Below are positions 1-7,235 of a DNA stretch of 64,000 nt, piece after piece; the first letter of the stretch is position 1; every line of letters starts with the position of its first letter. The stretch is from Ruminococcaceae bacterium FB2012. Its GTDB lineage: Bacteria; Bacillota; Clostridia; Oscillospirales; Ruminococcaceae. The stretch spans positions 1-64,000 of the forward strand of contig FMXS01000004.1 in the NCBI GenBank assembly GCA_900104495.1, given 5' to 3'. The position numbers were made by a program, and so were the translations under genes. The notes under the pieces were generated by a model, which did no database searches, was not told the DNA's origin, and worked only from the letters and a program-made list of their open reading frames with translations.

Positions 1-93
1 AGACCCCTGAAAGACTATCAGGTTGATAGGCCTAAGGTGTAAGTGCAGTGATGTATTTAGCCAGCAGGTACTAATCGGTCGAGGGCTTGACCT
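1..93 (+). rRNA. 23S rRNA, 3' end (partial)
   Basis: The first ~93 bases match the conserved 3' end of bacterial 23S rRNA, including the GTACTAATCGGTCGAGGGCTT stretch just before the terminal helix. The gene begins outside the window. It is followed by 5S rRNA and tRNA-Asn, the normal order of a Firmicute rRNA operon. The exact 3' end is set by analogy and may be off by a few bases. Confidence 0.93.
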
Positions 94-151
94 TGAAAAT
101 TATGCTTCATACTTTCTTCGTTATTCAATTTTGAGGCTACTGTCCTCAACA

Positions 152-266
152 GTCGGTGATGATTGAGATGAGGTCCCACCTGTTCCCATGCCGAACACAG
201 AAGTTAAGCTCATCTTCGCCAACGATACTTGGCTGGCGACGGCCCGGTAAAATAGGTTTCGCCGAC
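152..266 (+). rRNA. rrf: 5S rRNA
   Basis: The segment has the conserved 5S core (CCCATGCCGAACACAGAAG) and terminal helix arms GTCGGTG (152-158) and CGCCGAC (260-266) that pair with one G-U. The length of about 115 nt is normal. It sits 58 bases after the 23S end. Confidence 0.95.
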
Positions 267-278
267 ATAATATGCGAT

Positions 279-305
279 CGGAAAAAGCAGTTCCTGCTTT
301 TTCCG
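279..305 (+). terminator. perfect hairpin between 5S rRNA and tRNA-Asn
   Basis: CGGAAAAAGCAG-TTC-CTGCTTTTTCCG is a perfect 12-bp stem with a 3-base loop. It has no separate T-tract after it, so it could be a weak terminator for 5S or an RNase III-type processing signal in a transcript that also includes the tRNA. Confidence 0.6.
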
Positions 306-318
306 GTTTGCCATATCT

Positions 319-394
319 GCCTCCTTAGCTCAGTCGGTAGAGCATGCGGCTGTTAACCGCAGGGTCGTTGGTTCGAGTCCAACAGGTGGCGCCA
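319..394 (+). tRNA. tRNA-Asn (GTT)
   Basis: A 76-nt cloverleaf with anticodon loop CTGTTAA (anticodon GTT), D-arm AGCTCAGTCGGTAGAGC, T-loop GGTTCGAGTCC and encoded CCA at 392-394. The acceptor stem 319-325 pairs with the 3' side except for one U-U mismatch at the fourth pair. It lies directly downstream of 5S rRNA. Confidence 0.93.
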
Positions 395-401
395 GTTTCT
401 A

Positions 402-442
402 AGCTCTGAGATAACGCAAATGCGTTGTTTCAGAGCTTTTTG
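402..442 (+). terminator. rho-independent terminator of the rRNA/tRNA operon
   Basis: Outer stem AGCTCTGA/TCAGAGCT and inner stem AACGCA/TGCGTT, followed by TTTTTGTTTTG. It closes the rRNA-tRNA transcript 8 bases after the tRNA. Confidence 0.85.
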
Positions 443-510
443 TTTTGCTTTTTTACCCTGCTTGGTCATTGTCTGGTCATTACAAATTTGAAATCGTAAT
501 GACCGTGAAA

Positions 511-1416
511 TCATAGCCCGCTTACCTTATCTTGCTCTGTGTTTTCATATTTTGGCGTTAATTTGATCGCATTTGCAACAGCGTCCATTGCAGCAGCTTG
601 CGCAGACTGAAATGAATGGAGATAACAGCTCATTGTTGTAGTCGGACTTGAATGCCCTAAACAGCTCTGCACCGTCTTGACATCGACTCCGCTTTCAATC
701 ATCAGCGTGGCATTCAAATGACGCCAGGAATGGGGGCTGCAATACCTTAATCCGTGTTTCTTACAGAATTCTATAAGGAAATCAGCGGGTGCCGTAACGT
801 GCATCGGCTTGCCGTTCCATGTGGTGAACAGGCGGTCTGTCTCCTCCCATTTATCACCGAGCTTGGCTATATAGCCATCTTGCCAAGCCTTGTAGCGTTT
901 CAGAAGTCCGATGATTTCAGGCTGCATTTTCAGGCTCCTGGTGCTCGATGCAGTTTTCGGAGTGTCTGTATACATCCCGCGTTCTTTCGTCCAAAGAGAG
1001 TTGCGGCTGATTGTCACGATCTGCTTGTCCCAATCGAAATCTTTCCATTCCAGACCTAAGATCTCGCCTCTTCTGAATCCCGTATAGAGTGCTATTGTGA
1101 AGAATACCACATATTTCAAATTTTCCGGAGGTTCCTGCTCAAACAATTCGAGTATCTTTCTGATTTCTTCGACGGTGTAGATATTTCGTTCTTTTTTGTC
1201 CGGGGAGGGGAGTGTTACCGCACGGCATGGGTTGTCCTTTATCATCTGCATTTTGATCGCGTACTCAAAGATCGTGCTTACGAGCGACAGGTGCAGCTTT
1301 ACGGTTTTTGCCGATATTTGCTTTCCCTTGCAGTTCTCGTACTCGGATTTAGTAAGGTCATTGATGAACTTCTGAACGTGCCTGGGTGTGATCTTGTCGA
1401 GCCGCAAATGTCCCAA
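511..1416 (-). pseudogene. tyrosine integrase lacking its N-terminal arm domain
   Basis: A 301-residue frame starting at a TTG just after an in-frame TGA. It enters directly in the SAM-like core-binding domain (HVQKFINDL) and keeps the whole catalytic domain: Arg in FRRGEILGLEW, HSWRH (HxxR), GHSS and the terminal tyrosine in CYLHS. Tn916-type integrases have a further 70-90 N-terminal residues for arm-site binding, which are missing here, and no ribosome site precedes the TTG. The likely cause is truncation, because the upstream sequence is another integrase on the opposite strand. The gene points at tRNA-Asn, which may have been the target of the lost element. It is probably inactive, though the catalytic part is intact. 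Confidence 0.75.
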
Positions 1417-1418
1417 TC

Positions 1419-1739
1419 ATGGCGCAGCCCCACAAGAGCCCGACTGATTATATCGTGGATAAGAGCTATAATAAGGTGGCGCAGAATTTCCGTCGGTTTA
1501 TGGAGCGCAAGGGGATCAATATAACGTTTCATCAGCTGAGGCACTTGTTTGCAACTACTCTTAACAACCTCGGAGTTGACGATGATTACATTCAAAAAAT
1601 GGGCGGGTGGTCGTCTAATAATGTTCTCAAGAGCGTTTATACTCATACCAGTGCCCCGCTTGAGCAGCAATTTCAGAAACTCATCGACGATTATTATCTT
1701 GGGCTTATCAAAAACTCGGAAAAACAGTCCGAAAGATGA
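1419..1739 (+). pseudogene. C-terminal fragment of a second tyrosine integrase
   Basis: Only about 106 residues remain, equal to the end of the catalytic domain: HQLRHLFATTL (HxxR), GGWSSNNV and VYTHTS with the nucleophilic tyrosine. The fragment resembles the C-terminus of the intact integrase at 2,176-3,216 (matching HTLRHEFATTL, GGWSTDNV, VYTHTT), so it is a relative of that family. The first catalytic arginine and all N-terminal domains are absent. Its broken 5' end abuts the broken 5' end of the opposite-strand integrase at about 1,416-1,419. It is a remnant with no expected function. Confidence 0.85.
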
Positions 1740-2093
1740 AGTATAGTTTTTTGCCCTCCTTCAGGGGAGAGGCCAAAGTGCGGAAATGCGCGGTTTTAAG
1801 GCGTCTAAAAATGCTTCCCCGATGTGAGGGAGGGTTTTTCGGGAGATTTTTCTGTGAAAAAAGTTTTGCAGGAGGGTTAGTTTTGTCCCGGAAAACCGCA
1901 GTTTTTCCCGAATAGCGCGTGTGACAAAAATTGTGATTTTTTATGAAATTCAATACAGTTTTTGGGAAATACGTTATATAAAGGTAAACTTTGATTTCTG
2001 CATGGCATAGAGCTCAAACCACGCAGATAAGCGCTATAACAAGAAAAATCCCAAGCCAACGTTAACCGAAGACTTGGGAAATTTTAGTAAAAA
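1740..2093. other. gene-free degraded DNA left of the island
   Basis: No credible gene is seen. The stretch is T-rich on the + strand with broken CCCTCC/GGAGGG pieces. A small imperfect hairpin at about 2,050-2,080 (CCAAG...CTTGG) lies just before the attachment repeat. Confidence 0.5.
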
Positions 2094-2117
2094 TGGCGGA
2101 GAAGGAGGGATTCGAAC
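2094..2117. repeat. left attachment repeat (copy of tRNA-Ser 3' end)
   Basis: TGGCGGAGAAGGAGGGATTC plus GAAC is identical to 23,356-23,379. The similarity stops right after, where the right copy continues into the rest of tRNA-Ser. It marks the far end of the island. Confidence 0.9.
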
Positions 2118-2156
2118 ACCCTCCTGAAGCCCGTGAATTCGGCATTTAAGTGCTGT

Positions 2157-2174
2157 CGTGTGACGCTCGTGTGA
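2157..2174. promoter_or_regulatory. paired CGTGTGA repeats, candidate integrase arm sites (left)
   Basis: CGTGTGA occurs at 2,157-2,163 and 2,168-2,174, spaced 11 bp. A matching set in the same orientation sits near the right end (23,221-23,249). Short direct repeats near both attachment ends are the usual layout of arm sites for Tn916/lambda-type integrases. The role is inferred. Confidence 0.5.
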
Positions 2175-2175
2175 C

Positions 2176-3216
2176 CTAAAATGCGTCCTGTGTGATGCCC
2201 TCGATAAGGCGGGTAAAGTAGTCGTCGATCATTCCCTGGTAATGAGTTTCCTTATCGGACGTCGTGTGAGTATAGACCGCTTTCATTACATTGTCAGTTG
2301 ACCATCCGCCGAGCTTCTGAATGTAATCCGACGGAATGCCAAGATCATTCAAGGTAGTCGCAAATTCGTGACGAAGGGTATGAAATGTAATGTCATAACC
2401 GTTCTCGTTCATAAGCGTCTTGAATCTTTTGCGGATGCTCTCATACCTGTCAGGAACGATAAAGTCTGTTTCTTTCTTATGCGGTATCTTTCGGATAAGC
2501 GACAGCAGATAAGGCGGGAGCTTGTTTGTCCTTGTGCTTTCAACGGTTTTGTTCATCTCGCGGACTATATCGCCGCCGTTAAGACACATTCTTGCTCTCT
2601 GAATGCTTATGTACTTACCGTCAGCAGATACATCCCTAAACTGTAAGCCTCTTACCTCGCTCATTCTCAGAGACAGCCACATAGCCAACAGACATGGCAG
2701 TTCAATATCCGATCCGACAATTATTATGAGCAGTTTGTCCGAGGGCGGGATGGCTTTCTTTTTAGCCTTAGCCTGCGGGAGCGTGATGCGTTTTATATTG
2801 ATATCCGTTTCCTGCATCATCATCGCACTTTTAAGCAGTGCCAGCGCAGACTTTATTGATTTCCTTGAAAGCCGTTTAGCGTCTATGTTTACTGCTCTCT
2901 GAACATCCGATATGGTCAGCTCACAAAGCTTGATGTTATGAATGCTCAGCAGTCTTGACTCCTTGATAGTCGTATATCCTTTTATTGTTGAAGGAGAAAG
3001 GATATTATCTCTGGACTCAATGTACTTCTCAAGAGCTTCATAGACCGTCATCTCGCAGGGCTTTTTATATAGTCCCTTCTTGTAGTCGTCAGCCATTTTC
3101 AGAGCTTCCCATTCAGTTTCAGCTGTAAAAGACTTGACCTGCCTCTTTCCGTTATCGTCGTAACCGTCAATGACCTGTACTCTGTAATTTCCCGAAGGAA
3201 GTTGTTTTGCTTTCAT
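2176..3216 (-). CDS. int: tyrosine-type site-specific integrase of the island
   Basis: A 346-residue integrase, full length for the Tn916/phage type. An N-terminal arm-binding region (about 1-55, with GNYRVQVIDGYDDNGKRQ) is followed by a SAM-like core-binding domain (about 57-155) and a catalytic domain with Arg in LSLRMSEVRGL, HTLRHEF, GGWSTDNV and the nucleophile in VYTHT. The start is ATG at 3,216 with AAAGGGG just upstream. Its stop lies 59 bp from the left attachment repeat, so it is very probably the enzyme that inserts and excises this element at tRNA-Ser. No separate excisionase is obvious; the small HTH gene next to it is a candidate. Confidence 0.93.
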   Translation of the reverse strand: MKAKQLPSGNYRVQVIDGYDDNGKRQVKSFTAETEWEALKMADDYKKGLYKKPCEMTVYEALEKYIESRDNILSPSTIKGYTTIKESRLLSIHNIKLCELTISDVQRAVNIDAKRLSRKSIKSALALLKSAMMMQETDINIKRITLPQAKAKKKAIPPSDKLLIIIVGSDIELPCLLAMWLSLRMSEVRGLQFRDVSADGKYISIQRARMCLNGGDIVREMNKTVESTRTNKLPPYLLSLIRKIPHKKETDFIVPDRYESIRKRFKTLMNENGYDITFHTLRHEFATTLNDLGIPSDYIQKLGGWSTDNVMKAVYTHTTSDKETHYQGMIDDYFTRLIEGITQDAF

Positions 3217-3305
3217 GTGTTACCCCTTTCTGAGAAAGCGGAACAATGAAAGATACTCTTTTCTGCTTTCATTATACCACCTTCTGTTCTTCTTGTAAAC
3301 CCCTT

Positions 3306-3536
3306 TTACGAATTTAACAGATCATTAAGACTCAATCCGTTTATATATAAGAAGCTGTCGAGCTTACCGAAAGTCACATTCTCGGCAGACTTGTCATATT
3401 CTCTGAGAGTTCTTGTATGTACTCCGAGCGCATTAGCCAACGCTTCGTCGCTTATCTCGTGTAACTGCTGATAATACCGTATCCTGCACCAAAGCAAACG
3501 GTAAAGCGGCAGCCTGTTTGTTGTCCTTCTGTTCAA
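3306..3536 (-). CDS. small helix-turn-helix DNA-binding protein
   Basis: A 76-residue basic protein whose middle reads as an XRE-like helix-turn-helix (ISDEALANALGVHTRTLREYDK, about residues 28-50), with a following segment of the kind that indexes lambda-repressor-like domains (VTFGKLDSFLYINGLSLNDLL). The start is TTG at 3,536, chosen because AAGGAGG lies about 8 bases upstream; an ATG nearer the ribosome site opens only a three-codon frame. It is transcribed toward int, 90 bp away. It could regulate int or act as a recombination directionality factor; the sequence does not decide. Confidence 0.72.
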   Translation of the reverse strand: MNRRTTNRLPLYRLLWCRIRYYQQLHEISDEALANALGVHTRTLREYDKSAENVTFGKLDSFLYINGLSLNDLLNS

Positions 3537-3643
3537 ATATTCATCCTCCTTGTTCTGTAAGATATGTTTTCAATGAGGATAAAACTGATTTTGATCTTCA
3601 TTCTTTTGTCATTCCTTTCTATAATGATATTAGTGCTTGTCTG

Positions 3644-3672
3644 TTGACGATATGTGTGGGATATGGTATAAT
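3644..3672 (+). promoter_or_regulatory. promoter of the nuclease-like gene
   Basis: TTGACG (3,644-3,649), 17-bp spacer, TATAAT (3,667-3,672). It is 41 bp before the ATG at 3,713. Confidence 0.75.
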
Positions 3673-3712
3673 CCTTTTAGAACAATACCATTTATATTGC
3701 TGAGGTGATAAT

Positions 3713-4672
3713 ATGGAACTCAAATTCAGTACGGTCAGAGAGCGCGACATGGATCTTCTTTTCCTTGAAACTATCGGCTCGGACAAGGACTTCGCCGCAA
3801 TGATAATATCAAACACCAAGTGGGTGGGACAAGACTTTTCGGTATGCTCCATTGAACTGTCACGAACCGAAGCCGACCTGGGCGAGTCCGATATTACTGT
3901 TATCATCAGTATCGGCGGTAACAGATACGCCGTGCTTCTTGAAGATAAGATCGACGCTGTCGCTATGCCCGATCAGCATAAACGATATGTTGAACGCGGC
4001 AAGCGGGGTAACGAATCCGGCGAGTACGATGATTTTGATGTGATGATAATTTGCCCGCAGAAGTATTACAATAACAACGATGAGGCAAAGCTTTATGAGC
4101 ATCACATCTTTTACGAGGAGTGCGAGGAATACTTTAGTTCCAAGTCCGATGATGCAAGCCGGGTACGACTTTTACAGATACAGGCGGCGATCAGCAAAGC
4201 CAAGAAGCCGTCCGAGGTGAATCTGAACGAAGCTGCAAACTCGTTCTTCATCAACTACCGCCTGTATCAGAAATCAAAGTATCCTCAACTCGACCTGCGC
4301 TCCAAAGAGACCTCAAACGGCTGGTGGACGCAGTACGCCACACGCTTCGGACAGGCGTACATCTACCACAAAATGCAAGAGGGCTTCGTTGACCTGACGT
4401 TCCCAAACTCAGGCGAATTCCTTGATACGACCAACACAATTGCTAAGTGGCTGCGCGGGCATAATATAGAAAATGTCATCGCCGTTCAGACCGGAAAGGC
4501 CTCTGCTTTAAGAATTGAAGTCCCTGCGCTGAATGTCAAAGAGCCCTTTGAACAGACCCCCGAAAATGACATAATCAAATGCTTTGAAGCCATTGCCGCG
4601 CTCTCTGAATTGACTGATGTGTTCCTCTGCGCTGACAGGATCAAAGACATTAAAACTGTCAAGCGCAGATAG
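3713..4672 (+). CDS. PD-(D/E)XK nuclease superfamily protein
   Basis: A 319-residue soluble protein. The N-terminal 100 residues show a PD-(D/E)XK arrangement: D60 at the start of one beta strand (ESDITVIISI), E77-D78-K79 at the end of the next (YAVLLEDKID), then Q88 and Y92 in DQHKRY, like the QxxxY motif of RecB-type nucleases. The C-terminal 200 residues have no motif I recognise. It has its own promoter and a GAGGTG ribosome site, stands alone, and faces away from int. Such lone nucleases on islands often act in defence or element competition, but no partner gene is next to it. The fold call rests on motifs; substrate and role are unknown. Confidence 0.7.
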   Translation: MELKFSTVRERDMDLLFLETIGSDKDFAAMIISNTKWVGQDFSVCSIELSRTEADLGESDITVIISIGGNRYAVLLEDKIDAVAMPDQHKRYVERGKRGNESGEYDDFDVMIICPQKYYNNNDEAKLYEHHIFYEECEEYFSSKSDDASRVRLLQIQAAISKAKKPSEVNLNEAANSFFINYRLYQKSKYPQLDLRSKETSNGWWTQYATRFGQAYIYHKMQEGFVDLTFPNSGEFLDTTNTIAKWLRGHNIENVIAVQTGKASALRIEVPALNVKEPFEQTPENDIIKCFEAIAALSELTDVFLCADRIKDIKTVKRR

Positions 4673-4729
4673 AGTTTACATATCACACATATAATTCAAA
4701 CATTATTTTTTACTTGCCGTTTCTGCCTT

Positions 4730-5122
4730 TTAAGCAGGAACGGCATTTTTATTCTTGTCCTTTTCGGCAGGCTTGTCCTCGCTTCCATTCAAAACCTTAT
4801 CAAGCTCGGCAAGCTCCTCGGCGTGAGGAAGCGTTTTCTTCTCGTCATCAACATACTCCGCGATGATACTGTCGGAAAAGATAAAATTCAGCTCCTCCTC
4901 AAACTTTTCGGGTGTGATCGTCAGGCCAAAACGTCTTGCGGCAATCCGCCCGATCTCCACAAGCGTTTCCTTGCTGACGCAGAGCTGCTCCTCAACTTCC
5001 TTTAGCATCAGTTCGATCTCCTGCTGTTTCAGCTCCGCAGCAGTCCTGATGTTTTTCAGTTTTTTCTTCGCACTGCTCAGATCCTTGATCAACCTGATCG
5101 TGTCCTGTTCCTTGTTTGTCAT
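4730..5122 (-). CDS. coiled-coil protein upstream of the transfer region, unknown function
   Basis: About 130 residues. The N-terminal 60 are heptad-like and charged (IRLIKDLSSAKKKLKNIR), predicted to form a coiled coil, followed by a compact middle part and a Lys/Asp/Glu-rich tail. The start is ATG at 5,122 because AAAGGGG lies 8 bases before it; the ATG at 5,128 is too close to that site. It follows the relaxase on the same strand after about 90 bp. Small proteins of this kind are common next to relaxase genes of mobilizable elements, but I cannot assign a function. Confidence 0.65.
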   Translation of the reverse strand: MTNKEQDTIRLIKDLSSAKKKLKNIRTAAELKQQEIELMLKEVEEQLCVSKETLVEIGRIAARRFGLTITPEKFEEELNFIFSDSIIAEYVDDEKKTLPHAEELAELDKVLNGSEDKPAEKDKNKNAVPA

Positions 5123-5211
5123 GTACATTTCCCCTTTCAAAAATCATATAGTCAAAAACCTCGTTTACAATTAGAACATATTTATCAGCTCCATTACTTA
5201 TATCATTTTTA

Positions 5212-6639
5212 TCACCTGCTCGGCTTCTTTTTCTTATTCATCTGCTCCCGCCTCTTGCGTTCTTCCTCGACAAGATCGCTGAGGTAGTCTCCCTTTGCGA
5301 TTATATTGTATGTATCCCGAATATCACAGTACACCTCATACTGCTGACAGGTCTTGTCAAGATTTCCTTTGAGGGTTGTGATCTTCTTGCCGAGAGTTTC
5401 CACACGCTCCCGCAGACGGTCAGCATCGGCAGCGGACAGTATAGCCGCACTCTCCACCGCTTGTTTACATACAGATAACCTGACCTTTTCCGTTTCAGAC
5501 AGCTCACCCTTATTCCGCAGCACATGATACTCCCGAACCTGTTCAAGCAAGGACACAAGCCGGTTGTGTTCATCTATCAGAGCATTTATCTCGACCCGCC
5601 GCTTTTCATATTCTGCTTTTAGGCGATTGATCCGCCCCACCAGCTCACCGATAGAGCCGATATTGTTTTTGCTGATTACGGATAGCTGTGCCGAGAGCCG
5701 ATACACATCAAGATCATTATCGGCGGAGTACTCTGCCGTGACGATCCGCTTGCGCGGAACCTTTTTCCGCTGCTCTGCAAGAATACGAACATCACCGATA
5801 ACAGCAATATACGCTGCCTTCAACTGCGAAGGCTCGTCCTCAGCAATAGTATTTCCGGTACCTATATCTTTATATAGTATGCGGGTCTTCAGGCTTTTTT
5901 CGGTGTACTCCTCACCAAGAGTTTTTGTGCGGACGAAACGTTCCTGCCCGGGGGCTTTTACAGAAATATACTTGCCTCGCTTGACTTCGTACCCACGTTC
6001 TTCAAGAGCCTGCAACAGTTCATCAAGCGAATTGACCGTAGGTATCAGCTCGTCAATAGCCTGCCTTATCTGCTCTTTCCACGAGGTGCCTTTCTTGCGC
6101 TGCTCCCATTCATAATGGTCAACAGAGCGCCCCTTGTTCTCAAAATTCAGCGCAGGCGTAATTCCAAACGCCCGGCATATTCCGTTGATGTTTTCACGAG
6201 CCTTGCGTAAAGTGTTACGGTTCGCATAAAACTTCCATCCCGAGAGCGAGTAAGAATTCACGATGATGTGTGCGTGAACGTGCGACTTGTCAATGTGGGT
6301 TGCGATGACCGCTTGCACCTCGTCACCGAAATTCTTGCGGACAAATGTCATAGCCAGCTTATGTGCAAGCATCGGCGTGACGTTCTCCGAATCCGCAAAA
6401 CTGATTATGTAATGTATCGCCTTAACAGTCCCCTTGCCCTCCAAAGGCGGAGGGCTGTTGTATTTATCTCGGGCATAGTGCTCATAAACCGCTTTCATCT
6501 GCAAGTATGCGTCATGCGCATCGGTGGTGCAGTTGATCGAGACCGTGTAGAGCTGCGACTCGGTCTTGTCGTGATCAAGTATGTACCTCAAACTTTTGTC
6601 CACCGTGGCGTGGACAGAAATCGACTTAACGTATGGCAA
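5212..6639 (-). CDS. mobA: relaxase, MobA/MOBP type
   Basis: A 475-residue DNA-nicking mobilization protein that would cut and bind oriT and lead the strand during conjugative transfer. The relaxase domain (about 1-200) has the three-histidine metal motif H115-x-D117...H120-x-H122-x-H124 (HIDKSHVHAH) and a candidate nucleophilic Tyr19 (SLRYILDH). Residues 160-290 resemble the second half of MobA/VirD2-like relaxases; the last 170 are coiled-coil rich and end in a basic tail (MNKKKKPSR). The start is TTG at 6,639, 13 bases after AAGGAGG, inside the end of mobC, so translation is probably coupled. Nearby alternative starts are out of frame. Confidence 0.9.
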   Translation of the reverse strand: MPYVKSISVHATVDKSLRYILDHDKTESQLYTVSINCTTDAHDAYLQMKAVYEHYARDKYNSPPPLEGKGTVKAIHYIISFADSENVTPMLAHKLAMTFVRKNFGDEVQAVIATHIDKSHVHAHIIVNSYSLSGWKFYANRNTLRKARENINGICRAFGITPALNFENKGRSVDHYEWEQRKKGTSWKEQIRQAIDELIPTVNSLDELLQALEERGYEVKRGKYISVKAPGQERFVRTKTLGEEYTEKSLKTRILYKDIGTGNTIAEDEPSQLKAAYIAVIGDVRILAEQRKKVPRKRIVTAEYSADNDLDVYRLSAQLSVISKNNIGSIGELVGRINRLKAEYEKRRVEINALIDEHNRLVSLLEQVREYHVLRNKGELSETEKVRLSVCKQAVESAAILSAADADRLRERVETLGKKITTLKGNLDKTCQQYEVYCDIRDTYNIIAKGDYLSDLVEEERKRREQMNKKKKPSR

Positions 6640-6938
6640 AGCTCGTCATGCGCCTCCTTTATTATTCTCACATCCTCGGCATAGATGTTATTCGTTTCAT
6701 TCGCCTTTTTCGCCACCTGATTGATGTTATTGGAAATGATACGCATACCATTCAGCAGGGGCGCAAGCTGTTTCAAGTCCATAACATAAAGCTCGGTGTT
6801 AAGGGCGCTGTCCCGAATGAACGCCGTCGTTTTCATGTTACAGGCATCAGCCCGACGCTCGACTTTCGCCCACTGCTCCATATCGAATGTGACCTTTTTC
6901 TCTTTTACGATCTTGTACTTTCTCGCTATAATTATCAT
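6588..6938 (-). CDS. mobC: MobC-like relaxosome accessory protein
   Basis: 116 residues with an N-terminal ribbon-helix-helix-like segment (KEKKVTFDMEQWAKVERRADACNMKTTAFIRD) and the MobC signature region near residues 55-100 (LAPLLNGMRIISNNINQVAKKAN). MobC proteins bind oriT and help the relaxase open it. The gene overlaps the relaxase start by 52 bp and lies next to the hairpin-rich DNA at 6,967-7,072, the expected place for oriT. The ATG at 6,938 has AAAGG directly against it, an unusually short spacing, so the start is not certain. Confidence 0.85.
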   Translation of the reverse strand: MIIIARKYKIVKEKKVTFDMEQWAKVERRADACNMKTTAFIRDSALNTELYVMDLKQLAPLLNGMRIISNNINQVAKKANETNNIYAEDVRIIKEAHDELCHTLSRFLSTPRWTKV

Positions 6939-6966
6939 CCTTTCATTTTTGCAAATTATGTGTATG

Positions 6967-7072
6967 AGCCCTCGGATGAGGGCTATTGTTTAGGGCTGCG
7001 GGTTCCCTAAACAGCGAACCGGAGGGGTACGTCCCGACGGTTCGGAAAGAGAGTGCGAGTGCGCACCTCTTT
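6967..7072. other. candidate oriT: four consecutive strong hairpins
   Basis: Four hairpins lie in 106 bp: AGCCCTC/GAGGGCT (6,967-6,984); TGTTTAGGG/CCCTAAACA (6,987-7,013); CGAACCG/CGGTTCG (7,015-7,044) with an inner GGG/CCC; and AAAGAG-a-GTGCG/CGCACCTCTTT (7,046-7,072). The last holds GTGCGAGTGCGCAC, which loosely recalls the GTGCGC core of RSF1010-type nick sites. Position immediately upstream of mobC-mobA is typical for oriT. No nick site is proven. Confidence 0.5.
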
Positions 7073-7082
7073 CTATACTTGC

Positions 7083-7235
7083 TGGTATAATGTAATTAAT
7101 TCCGGCCGTAGGGACGATCATTCAGACCGTTCCTGCCGCTGCCCGAAAGGGCTGATGTCCGATTATACAATTACCTTGCGCCGATACACACAAGGCGCAT
7201 TGTAAGCGCGTATGCGCTGAATAATCGGATAGCCG
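7083..7235 (+). ncRNA. candidate structured RNA with extended -10 promoter
   Basis: TGGTATAAT (7,083-7,091) is an extended -10 element. Downstream DNA can fold as: GGGACG/CGTTCC flanked by GGC/GCC; GCCC-GAAA-GGGC (7,141-7,152), a stem with a GNRA tetraloop; then a three-way junction closed by TCCGATTAT (7,158-7,166) and ATAATCGGA (7,221-7,229), containing TGCGCC/GGCGCA and AGCGC-GTAT-GCGCT. The GNRA loop exists only on the + strand. No open reading frame is present. It may instead be part of a larger transfer origin; RNA function is inferred from fold alone. Confidence 0.42.

Noticed and set aside
156..356. 66-codon reading frame over 5S rRNA and tRNA-Asn
   Set aside because: It covers RNA genes and has no ribosome site.
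1475..1484. Second copy of the tRNA-Asn 3' end (AGGTGGCGC) as an attachment site
   Set aside because: Only 9 bases match and they lie inside the integrase fragment; likely chance.
7158..7229. tRNA-like element
   Set aside because: There is a closed multi-arm fold but no T-loop consensus (GTTCGAATC type), anticodon arm or CCA; not a tRNA.
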